A DNA stretch of 46,865 nt from Fibrobacter succinogenes (lineage in GTDB: Bacteria; Fibrobacterota; Fibrobacteria; Fibrobacterales; Fibrobacteraceae), in assembly GCA_902800345.1 (NCBI GenBank), contig CADCDO010000017.1:1-46865 (forward strand), written 5' to 3'. Position numbers and translations under genes: made by a program. Numbering within the stretch: the stretch's first letter is position 1; each line of letters opens with the position of its first letter. Below are positions 37,061-44,228 of this stretch, piece after piece. The notes below the pieces were generated by a model. It was not told the DNA's origin, did no database searches, and worked only from the letters and a program-made list of their open reading frames with translations.

Positions 37061-39217
37061 TTAATTGGATTTTTCATTGCCGTGAACGTAACTTACAAAA
37101 GCGAAACGTTTGCTGTCTGGAGCCCAAGAATTTACGTTGATCGTTCCCTGACCACCAAAAAGTTTAAGAATTGTTTGCGGTGCAGACCATTCGTTTGCAC
37201 ATGTCGCTCCATTTTGGTCAGATGGGACAGCGCGACGCATCAAGCGGAGTTCCACGTTTTTATTCGGAACGTGCTCGCCCGGTTTTACGTCGGTTTCCGT
37301 ATAAGCCAGCATCACAATTTTTCCGCGGTCTGGCGAAACATGCGGGAACCAAGTATTCCAATGAGCATCGTGCGTCATCTGAGTCTGCTCGGAGCCATCA
37401 GCCTTCATGCAGAACGTCTGCATGCGCCCGGAACGTTCAGAATTGAACCAAATGAATTCGCCTTCGCTGTCATACTCAGGGCCGTCATTCAGTCCAAACG
37501 AAGTCGTAAGACGTATCTCGTTACCACCCGCCGCTGGGATCGTATAGATGTCATACGATCCATTACGTTCGGCGCAGTATGCAAGCGTCTTACCATCAGG
37601 CGTAATGCCGTGCAAATAGCTTGGAGCAAGAGGCGTTACCAAACGCGGCATCCGACCGTCAAAATAAATCTTGTAAATACGTGAAAGCCCATCTTCTTTC
37701 GTATGATGGCTCACGTAAACGCCGCTACCGTCTGGATCGAGGACATGATCGTTGTTGCAGTTATCGACAAAATAACTTTCAATTTTCGTCACCTCGCCTG
37801 TCGCGACATCGTACTTGAAAATACGTCCGTTACTGTTATACGTCAGAAACGTTCCATCGGCGCTCCAGTTCGGAGCTTCAATCACATCGTCGAATTCCTT
37901 GAGAACTTTAACTTCGCTAGTTTCAATATCAAAGACTTGTAAAATAGACTTGTCACCGTTGCGGTTCCACGTTTCTCCTGGAGATATTTCAAACGGAAAA
38001 CTCACGCCTAACATTTCACGAATTTTGTCCATGAACATCATGAATTCCATCGTCTTCGCGTGCGTCATTTCCGGACGTTCCCAAACAATTTGTTTCGCGA
38101 GTGCACCACTAGTCATCGCGCCATTCGAGAAGTCGCGGCGTTCGCAAGGCTTGTTCGAGAAGTCGCGGCGTTCGCATGGTTTGTCCGAGAAGTCGCGATG
38201 TTCGCATGGTTTGTCCGAGAAGTCGCGGCGTTCGCAAGGTTCGTTCGAGAAGTTGCGATGTTCGCAAGGTTCGCAAATTTCGTGCCGGAACTGCGCTGGT
38301 TTTTCAATCGCTTCCTTGCAGGCAAGAACTTCGTACTCGTAGCAGTTGCAAAGACGCAGCGGTTCAACCGTTTCAACGATATTTCCTGCGACATCGAACA
38401 ACTGCAGTTTTACCATATCGTTCAAATTCTGCACGCGAATTTGTCCCGTCGTTCCGTAAATAACACCCTCATTGTGCGTTGGCGAAACCATCGAAGTCTT
38501 GAGATACGCCTTCTGGCCGTTTTCGTACGTGATATTGATCCAGTCCGTTGCATCCACGCCCGTATCGAGTTTGACACACTTGCAATCCATGGACGTCATT
38601 TCGTTGCGGACAACATTTCCATTTTCGTCCATACGTTGACCGAGAAACAAATCCGCAAACGTAAGGCTGTAAATACCAAGATCCAAGAGCGCTCCTCCCG
38701 CAAGCGCCGGATTCCGTAAACGTTCCACATGGCTCAAAGGCATCGAAAAATCAGCTTCTACAGTCTCGACATTCCCGATACGCCCATCGTGAATCCAACC
38801 GCGAAGCGTTTCCAACGCCGGCAAAAAGCGCGTCCACATCGCCTCGCACAAAAAAACACCCTTATCGTGCGCCATCGATATCACTTCTGCAGCAAGTTTT
38901 GCATTCGCCGTAAACGCCTTTTCAACGAGAACATTTCGACCATGTTCAATACAAAGTTTTGCAAATTCATGATGGTGCGAATGCGGAGTTGCAATATAAA
39001 TCAAGTCAACAGAATCGTCCGCTGCCAAGGCCTCATAACTCTCATACGCTTTTTCAAAACCATATTCCTTGGCAAAAGATTTCGCTTTTTCCAAATTGCG
39101 AGACGCCACAGCGTAACATTCCACGCCGAGCCCCTTGTTTTGTAAAGTCTTTACAGCGACCGCCATTTTTGTCGCAATGTGACCGCACCCAAGAATCGCG
39201 AACTTTAAAGTATTCAT
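37061..39217 (-). CDS. Gfo/Idh/MocA oxidoreductase fused to a TolB-like beta-propeller
   Basis: 718 residues. Residues 1-~385 are a Gfo/Idh/MocA dehydrogenase: FAILGCGHIATKMAVAV (NAD-binding), IYIATPHSHHHEFAKLC, VEKAFTANAKLAAEV and a C-terminal domain (AGGALLDLGIYSLTF). Its tail, before MTHAKTMEFMMFMDKIREML, is interrupted by a run of CE(H/R)RDFS(N/D)KP repeats. Residues ~400-718 form a WD40-like propeller (NWSADGTFLTYNSNGRIFKY, GITPDGKTLAYCAERNGSYD, WFNSERSGRMQTFCMKADGS). No internal ribosome site was found at the join, so a true fusion is likely. A TATATT lies 6 nt before the ATG. Confidence 0.9.
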   Translation of the reverse strand: MNTLKFAILGCGHIATKMAVAVKTLQNKGLGVECYAVASRNLEKAKSFAKEYGFEKAYESYEALAADDSVDLIYIATPHSHHHEFAKLCIEHGRNVLVEKAFTANAKLAAEVISMAHDKGVFLCEAMWTRFLPALETLRGWIHDGRIGNVETVEADFSMPLSHVERLRNPALAGGALLDLGIYSLTFADLFLGQRMDENGNVVRNEMTSMDCKCVKLDTGVDATDWINITYENGQKAYLKTSMVSPTHNEGVIYGTTGQIRVQNLNDMVKLQLFDVAGNIVETVEPLRLCNCYEYEVLACKEAIEKPAQFRHEICEPCEHRNFSNEPCERRDFSDKPCEHRDFSDKPCERRDFSNKPCERRDFSNGAMTSGALAKQIVWERPEMTHAKTMEFMMFMDKIREMLGVSFPFEISPGETWNRNGDKSILQVFDIETSEVKVLKEFDDVIEAPNWSADGTFLTYNSNGRIFKYDVATGEVTKIESYFVDNCNNDHVLDPDGSGVYVSHHTKEDGLSRIYKIYFDGRMPRLVTPLAPSYLHGITPDGKTLAYCAERNGSYDIYTIPAAGGNEIRLTTSFGLNDGPEYDSEGEFIWFNSERSGRMQTFCMKADGSEQTQMTHDAHWNTWFPHVSPDRGKIVMLAYTETDVKPGEHVPNKNVELRLMRRAVPSDQNGATCANEWSAPQTILKLFGGQGTINVNSWAPDSKRFAFVSYVHGNEKSN
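38127..38274 (-). repeat. 30-bp tandem repeat, five copies
   Basis: Units start with GAGAAGTCGCG (plus strand) every 30 bp at 38127, 38157, 38187, 38217 and 38247, the last shortened. They encode the decapeptide series PCE(H/R)R(D/N)FS(D/N)(K/E) within the oxidoreductase-propeller protein. The unit length keeps the frame whatever the copy number. Confidence 0.92.
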
Positions 39218-39364
39218 AGTGAAAATATAAATTGACCGCTCCCGAAACCGCCAAAAAATTTTGCAATCCTTGTTTACCGCTGTAGCCGAATAACATTGCG
39301 CCCGTTTTTACGTTTGCCATCCCTGCCTTCAAGCAGGCTCTCCAGAATTTGATATATTTTTACC

Positions 39365-40285
39365 ATGAATCAAATCAAAACAGTTGCAATTGTGGGTCTC
39401 GGGGCTGTCGGTGCCGTCGTGGCAGAACAGCTCTTGAGCATTCTCGGAAACAAGCTTTATTGCGTGATGGACGCCGAACGCAAAGCGCGTTATCAGGCGA
39501 GCGGAATTGTCATCAACGGGAAAAAGGCGGATTTCAACTTTGTCACACCTGCAGAAGTTCCCGTGGTCGATCTCGTGATTTTTGCGACCAAGAATTTGCA
39601 ACTGAACGAAGCGCTCGACGAAGCGAAAAATGCGGTCGGCCCGAACACAGCGCTCCTTTCGCTTTTGAACGGAGTCCATTCCGAAACCGAAATTGAACGC
39701 ATTTATGGAGCTAAAAAAACTTTGTATGGTTTCATCGTCAACTTGCAGTCCATCAACAAACACGGAAATATAGATTGTGCCGGCAAAGGCATCATCCTCT
39801 TTGGCGAGAAAGACAACCGCCGTTCCGAGCGTATTGAAGCCATCCACCAGCTTTTTGAAGCGGCACACATTGTACACAAGATTCCAGAAAACATCCGCTT
39901 GGAAATGTGGAAAAAACTTTTGATGAATACGGTATTCAATTCAATCGGAGCCATTTGCCGTTCGACATTTGCAGGTTTCAATTTTCCGGTGATGCAGTCT
40001 CTTGTACGTAAAATTGGGAATGAAGTCATTCAGGTGGCAAACGCAGAAGGTTTTCCGCTCACAAGCGAACACCTTGATGAAAACTTGCGACTCACCTGCA
40101 ATTACACACCCGCAGGGAAATGTTCCATGCTGCAAGACATAGAGGCCGGGCGCAAAACAGAGAATGCATTTTTCTGCGGAACCATCAGTAAGCTCGGGAA
40201 AGTACACGGGATTCCGACACCCTATTGCGAATTTTTGAGCGAACTTATCGAAGGTACTGAACTCGCGAGAGATCTTATTACATAG
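39365..40285 (+). CDS. Ketopantoate reductase family protein (PanE/ApbA)
   Basis: 306 residues. The Rossmann start is VAIVGLGAVGAVVAEQLL; VDLVIFATKNLQLNEAL, LLSLLNGVHSETEI and the C-terminal helical domain (WKKLLMNTVFNSIGAICRST, TSEHLDENLRL) fit the family, which reduces 2-dehydropantoate with NADPH for pantothenate synthesis. Some paralogs act on other 2-oxo acids, so the exact substrate is open. TATATT lies 6 nt before the ATG without a ribosome site, suggesting a leaderless mRNA. It is divergent from the oxidoreductase-propeller gene. Confidence 0.9.
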   Translation: MNQIKTVAIVGLGAVGAVVAEQLLSILGNKLYCVMDAERKARYQASGIVINGKKADFNFVTPAEVPVVDLVIFATKNLQLNEALDEAKNAVGPNTALLSLLNGVHSETEIERIYGAKKTLYGFIVNLQSINKHGNIDCAGKGIILFGEKDNRRSERIEAIHQLFEAAHIVHKIPENIRLEMWKKLLMNTVFNSIGAICRSTFAGFNFPVMQSLVRKIGNEVIQVANAEGFPLTSEHLDENLRLTCNYTPAGKCSMLQDIEAGRKTENAFFCGTISKLGKVHGIPTPYCEFLSELIEGTELARDLIT

Positions 40286-40327
40286 TTCACCAACCTTAGT
40301 CCGCCATGGCGTTGTTCTGCCCTTAAT

Positions 40328-40723
40328 TTAATCACCGAAACGATAAGAAAGATGCTTTACAACTTCGACATCGGCAGGGAGCCAATGAACAGAATTCAAT
40401 TCGGAACGAGATAGCCACTTGGCGGCCTCATGTTCCAAAAGCGTTGGCTTGCATCCACCTGCTAGCGTGCAAAAGAAGCAGTGCATCGTCAGGTGGAATT
40501 TCGGATAATCGTATTCCACCGTACAAATTTTTTCGCCGACAATTACCTCGACAGCAAGTTCTTCTTGGAGTTCACGGACAAGCGCCCGCTCCGGGGTCTC
40601 GCCCGGTTCCATCTTTCCACCCGGAAATTCCCAGCCGTCCTTAAAATCACCGTATCCGCGCTGCGTCGCAAAAATACGTTCGCCGTCCTTGATGACGCCC
40701 GCGACTACTTCTATCATTTTCAT
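40328..40723 (-). CDS. Nudix hydrolase, MutT-like (8-oxo-dGTP diphosphatase type)
   Basis: 131 residues. The Nudix box is complete: GGKMEPGETPERALVRELQE followed by ELAVEV (G-x5-E-x7-R-E-x2-E-E-L). EVVAGVIKDGERIFATQRGY is the typical MutT start, and LLEHEAAKWLSRSELNSVHW the typical end. It likely sanitises oxidised nucleotides. The start is 7 nt after TAGATT on the minus strand, again leaderless-like. Confidence 0.93.
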   Translation of the reverse strand: MKMIEVVAGVIKDGERIFATQRGYGDFKDGWEFPGGKMEPGETPERALVRELQEELAVEVIVGEKICTVEYDYPKFHLTMHCFFCTLAGGCKPTLLEHEAAKWLSRSELNSVHWLPADVEVVKHLSYRFGD

Positions 40724-40813
40724 GCGTCCAAATCTAGAAAAAACGAAACGTCAAGCAGCAATTCATTTCAACTCATTTCCAAAATATTTAAATTTGCGAA
40801 AAACAAAAAAAGT

Positions 40814-41287
40814 ATGATCAAGATTTTATTTGTCTGTCACGGCAACATTTGCCGCAGCCCCATGGCCGAATTCGTCATGAAAAAAATGGTACGCGACCTG
40901 AACAAGAGTGCGGACTTTGAAATCGCTTCTGCCGCGACAAGTACCGAAGAAATCGGAAACCCAGTCTATCCGCCCGCAAGGCGCATGCTCGCCCGCCACG
41001 ACATCGACTGTAGCGGAAAAACGGCACGTCAAATGACTTTCGCCGATTACAACCACTATGATTACATTGTACTCATGGACCAGAACAACTTGCGGAATCT
41101 CCGCTGGATTTTACCCCAGGACATCTACGAACGTGAAACAAGAGACCCTCATAAAATTTCGCTACTAATGGACTGGGCCGGAAAAAGCCGTGACGTAGCA
41201 GACCCTTGGTACACCGGAGATTTCGAGGCCACCTGGTGCGACGTAAACGAAGGCTGCAAAGCCATGCTTAAAGCCCTCTGCAAATAA
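40814..41287 (+). CDS. Low-molecular-weight protein-tyrosine phosphatase
   Basis: 157 residues starting MIKILFVCHGNICRSPMAEF, which contains the P-loop C-H-G-N-I-C-R-S of this family (nucleophile Cys8, Arg14). The general-acid loop is VADPWYTGDFEATWCDV (D-P-W-Y). The longer open frame upstream lacks family similarity, so this ATG is used. No clear ribosome site. It may control exopolysaccharide or stress signalling in other bacteria; the target here is unknown. Confidence 0.94.
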   Translation: MIKILFVCHGNICRSPMAEFVMKKMVRDLNKSADFEIASAATSTEEIGNPVYPPARRMLARHDIDCSGKTARQMTFADYNHYDYIVLMDQNNLRNLRWILPQDIYERETRDPHKISLLMDWAGKSRDVADPWYTGDFEATWCDVNEGCKAMLKALCK

Positions 41288-41292
41288 AAAAA

Positions 41293-41325
41293 CGGCCTTA
41301 GAAACCTAAAGCCGCTCTTTTTTTA
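41293..41325. terminator. Terminator between phosphatase and lipoprotein genes
   Basis: CGGCCTTAG / CTAAAGCCG with a 4-nt loop and one mismatch (41293-41314), followed by CTCTTTTTTT and preceded by an A run. It can act in both directions. Confidence 0.82.
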
Positions 41326-41333
41326 CAAAGCAA

Positions 41334-41840
41334 TTATTTTGCACAACCCGTGCCAAGCGTTCCCATCATAACGCTTACGCACTGAGCTTCCATGGCAGTT
41401 GCTTCTGCGCTACCGGCAGGAAATTCCAAGCATTCACCCATGACGCCCGGAATATCGCAAGAGACCATATTGCCAGATGCCGGCGGATTGTCTACAGGAG
41501 GATTATCAACCGGAGGATTGTCTACTGGCGGGTTTTCAGTTGACGGAGTTTGGGTTTCTGGTGTTGCATTTTCGCAACCGGCAACAGGCTTTTCCAGCAT
41601 CTGCATGCCCCAAGTAGAACCGTTGCACTGAGCGAGTTCAGTAAGACCTTCAATACGGACCGTCTTACACTTGTTCACAGTTTCAGAACAAACGTAGTTA
41701 TCCGTGTCAAAGAAAGACTTCACAACATCTGGAAGCGTTTCCTGCTTTGTCGATGATGACGGACTTGAAGAACTATCGTCTCCGCAACCAACAAGAACTG
41801 CCATAGCAATAGCAGCAATAGGAAGAATCAGTTTTTTCAT
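41334..41840 (-). CDS. Fibrobacter-type serine-rich lipoprotein with PPVDN repeats
   Basis: The start MKKLILPIAAIAMAVLVGC is preceded by AAGGAG; lipobox LVGC with Cys19, followed by GDDSSSSPSSS, a linker type common in Fibrobacter lipoproteins. 168 residues. A (NPPVD)3 repeat (15-nt units, about 41489-41535) separates two small cysteine-containing domains. No enzymatic motif is seen; the function is unknown. The first-appearing ATG 48 nt upstream adds a hydrophobic non-signal stretch and is rejected. Confidence 0.8.
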   Translation of the reverse strand: MKKLILPIAAIAMAVLVGCGDDSSSSPSSSTKQETLPDVVKSFFDTDNYVCSETVNKCKTVRIEGLTELAQCNGSTWGMQMLEKPVAGCENATPETQTPSTENPPVDNPPVDNPPVDNPPASGNMVSCDIPGVMGECLEFPAGSAEATAMEAQCVSVMMGTLGTGCAK

Positions 41841-42090
41841 ATTGTACTCCTTAAAAAAGGTGTTCACAAAATACAAAAAAAATGACAAAAAAGTTCATAA
41901 ATATTCGATTTATTTCAAATTCAAGAAAACAGGGGAAAAAAATTTGCCAAATTTTAAAAATTTCGCCATTTTAGGCAGACTATAATATTTTTTTAACAAA
42001 CACATCATGCAGTACACAGGACGATTTAAACGACACTTGGACATTTATGTCCTTAGTGGAGTTATCCTCTTTGGGGGAGATTGGGACTAG

Positions 42091-42627
42091 TTAAGGGTCA
42101 AAAATTAGCGTTCTTGGACCTGATATCGTGAATATGACGTTCACAAAAATATTTTCTTTTCTTGCAAAATGGCCAACTTCAATATTTAGTAGAGACAACA
42201 AGTCAAAACGGACGGAAGCTCCATAGTCAAATCCTGTTGACGAAAACCAACCCACCTGGGGGCCTACAGCAATGCCCGCCAAAATGACAAACAGGCCCTG
42301 AATATTGGGATAAAGTAAAATTCCATGTTCATGGTCGATGTAATCGTAGACATACCTGGTACGAAAAGACCATATCAGTGCATAATGCGGAACCCACAGA
42401 CCTTCTATACCCTCGGGACGTTCTTGCGCACAGATTAAAAAGGAGGGTATATGCCACCACTCCAATCCGGCCACGAACATATTTCCACCACCCACCTCAA
42501 ACCCAAAAGGCTGTGGTATATAATCTGTAGCTTTTTCCTTAGGCACGTAAACCGAATCTTCTTCTGCCATGGAAATACTAGGCAAAAGCAAGGCCAAAAC
42601 GAGAACCAGATTCCGAACAAACTTCAT
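42091..42627 (-). CDS. Envelope protein with signal peptide, paralog of 43491 gene
   Basis: 178 residues; signal peptide MKFVRNLVLVLALLLPSISMA. The mature part is aromatic and glycine-rich with alternating strands (FGFEVGGGNMFVAGLEWW, LIWSFRTRYVYDYIDHEHG, GPQVGWFSSTGFDYGASVRF), suggesting a small outer-membrane barrel. The protein at 43491 shares its signal peptide, its TGFDYG..SVR motif and its overall plan. TATATT lies 8 nt before the ATG. Function unknown. Confidence 0.75.
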   Translation of the reverse strand: MKFVRNLVLVLALLLPSISMAEEDSVYVPKEKATDYIPQPFGFEVGGGNMFVAGLEWWHIPSFLICAQERPEGIEGLWVPHYALIWSFRTRYVYDYIDHEHGILLYPNIQGLFVILAGIAVGPQVGWFSSTGFDYGASVRFDLLSLLNIEVGHFARKENIFVNVIFTISGPRTLIFDP

Positions 42628-42663
42628 GATGTATAAATATAAAAAAAATTATAAATTTTACAA

Positions 42664-43353
42664 TCATCTATATTTTGATACACATTTTTCCACAACGTCT
42701 GAGTCTAAAAATTTATCCCATCGGCATTCTTGGAAATCACCTTCCATAATGCCATCTATTTTCTCGTAAAAAAGTTTATACTCAAAAGACTCAGGATTAT
42801 TCCTCAAGGCGCTATCAAAACACTTAGGACTTATCATGTCGAAATATTGATATTCATTTCCGTCATAGTAAATGATATTCAATGTTTCACCAACACATTC
42901 ACGTGGAGGAATTCCTCTTTTTTTAATGGACATCTTTTTTTCAGAAAAATAAGACATAACGAGTCTGTAATCCATAGCGTTAATTGAGTATTCTTTACGA
43001 CATTTGTCCATGAAAAAATTTTCATATTCCTGGGAAGTGTAACTTTCTCCTACACATAATCCGATATCCGGATATCCAATATCCCAAGATGGAAAATTAA
43101 GGAACTTATAAATACGAATTTTATTTGAGTCTAATGGGATAAAGCCAATTTTCTTTTGATGATCTTTTTCAAAAAGGATATAAAACCCCTTATCTTTCCA
43201 CGATATTTCTTCGTCACTAATACGTGGAACTAACTCCGTTCTATATTCACTTTGCGGAGGGGCTTTTTTCAATTCTTTAGACGGCTCTAAATTACTTGAT
43301 GCGCAAGCAGCAAATAATATAAGAATCAGGGAATACTTTATAAAGCTCAGCAT
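42664..43353 (-). CDS. Lipoprotein of unknown function
   Basis: 229 residues; signal and lipobox IKYSLILILFAAC (Cys17) followed by ASSNLEPSKELKKAPP. The mature protein has no family that I recognise; it contains several cysteines (GLCVGESYTS, DKCRKEYS, RECVGETLN, PKCFDS, ECRWDKF, KCVSKYR) likely paired in disulfides. The gene is A+T-rich compared with neighbours and sits between the two paralogous envelope-protein genes, all on the minus strand. Confidence 0.7.
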   Translation of the reverse strand: MLSFIKYSLILILFAACASSNLEPSKELKKAPPQSEYRTELVPRISDEEISWKDKGFYILFEKDHQKKIGFIPLDSNKIRIYKFLNFPSWDIGYPDIGLCVGESYTSQEYENFFMDKCRKEYSINAMDYRLVMSYFSEKKMSIKKRGIPPRECVGETLNIIYYDGNEYQYFDMISPKCFDSALRNNPESFEYKLFYEKIDGIMEGDFQECRWDKFLDSDVVEKCVSKYR

Positions 43354-43413
43354 GGTTTACCACAATACATCAATAAACATTGGAGCAAAACATCTTCATA
43401 TGAATATAAAAAT

Positions 43414-43439
43414 ATCCCCGGAATTTGGGTTCCGGGGAT
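43414..43439 (-). terminator. Terminator downstream of the 43491 gene
   Basis: ATCCCCGGAA / TTCCGGGGAT with a 6-nt loop; on the minus strand it is followed by ATTTTTAT. It is nearly the same as the hairpin at 44075-44103. Confidence 0.85.
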
Positions 43440-43490
43440 AAAGTGTTTTGGGTCTGGATCCTTCGCCCTTTTGGAATTCGTGGAATAATC

Positions 43491-44051
43491 CTAAATAGAC
43501 ATCGCTGCCCAGAAGCCCAATGTAATATCAAGGGAAAATGTATAATACACTTTTTTGGAATTGATTAAATAACCAAATTCGTGAGAACCAAAGCCTAATC
43601 CCGCAAGTCCTCCTATACGGACAGACCATCCGTAGTCAAATCCAGTTTTGTATGCCCATCCAATTTCTGGACCAGAGGTAACCATGAAAAGCAAGGTTTC
43701 AAACATATAGCGCAAATTGGGCTGAAAATAGAATCCCACTTGATCATTATCAAAATCATAGATCAAACGAATTCGATTTGTCCACATGAACTCGTGGGTT
43801 GGATCCCAAAATCCTATTAGAGAATCTGGTCTAGCTGTCTCGTACAAAATAGCAGATGCGCCAACTATAAAGTCAATCCCGCCAGAAGCTATATATGGTC
43901 CGCCGCCAATAGACCATCCCCAAAGTGTCGGCGAAAAGCCATCTAAAATGCAGTAGTAATTATCTGATTTTTGACATGCCGATTCCTCAGCCAAGGAAAT
44001 ACTAGGCAAGAGTAAAGCTAAAGCAAGAATCAGATTCCTAACAAACTTCAT
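43491..44051 (-). CDS. Envelope protein with signal peptide, paralog of 42091 gene
   Basis: 186 residues from MKFVRNLILALALLLPSISLA (signal peptide nearly identical to that at 42091). The mature sequence again suggests short membrane strands (GWSIGGGPYIASGGIDFIVG, MWTNRIRLIYDFDNDQVGFY, TGFDYGWSVRIGGLAG). TATATT lies 9 nt before the ATG. The function is unknown; tandem duplication with divergence is likely, since the paralog pair brackets a lipoprotein gene. Confidence 0.75.
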   Translation of the reverse strand: MKFVRNLILALALLLPSISLAEESACQKSDNYYCILDGFSPTLWGWSIGGGPYIASGGIDFIVGASAILYETARPDSLIGFWDPTHEFMWTNRIRLIYDFDNDQVGFYFQPNLRYMFETLLFMVTSGPEIGWAYKTGFDYGWSVRIGGLAGLGFGSHEFGYLINSKKVYYTFSLDITLGFWAAMSI

Positions 44052-44074
44052 GGTGTTATGAATATACAAAAAGA

Positions 44075-44103
44075 TATCCCCGGAATTTTAGAATCCGGGG
44101 ATA
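44075..44103 (-). terminator. Terminator-like hairpin between ileS and the 44051 gene
   Basis: TATCCCCGGA / TCCGGGGATA with a 9-nt loop, followed by TCTTTTTGTAT on the minus strand. It ends the ileS transcript. The hairpin and the adjoining TTTTGGGTCTGGATCCTTCG are repeated at 43414-43465. Confidence 0.8.
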
Positions 44104-44115
44104 AATGTTTTGGGT

Positions 44116-44149
44116 CTGGATCCTTCGCCCCTTCGGGGCTCAGGATGAC
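44116..44149. repeat. Intergenic repeat type 2 downstream of ileS
   Basis: CTGGATCCTTCGCCCCTTCG followed by GGGCTCAGGATGAC; a complete copy of the element also seen at 20283, 24079 and 26915. Confidence 0.8.
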
Positions 44150-44228
44150 GATTACGCATTGATGCTTCGCATCCAAGCCTCTTCGGCTCGGTCATGCCCG
44201 TGTAAGCACGGGCGCGACTCTCGCCTTG

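Noticed and set aside
42007..42090. 27-codon plus-strand frame beginning MQYTGRFKRHLDIYVLSGVI after TATAAT
   Set aside because: There is no ribosome site, no -35 at suitable spacing and no recognisable family; it may be chance. The gene-free stretch 41841-42090 shows nothing else except a short GGACAT/ATGTCC hairpin.
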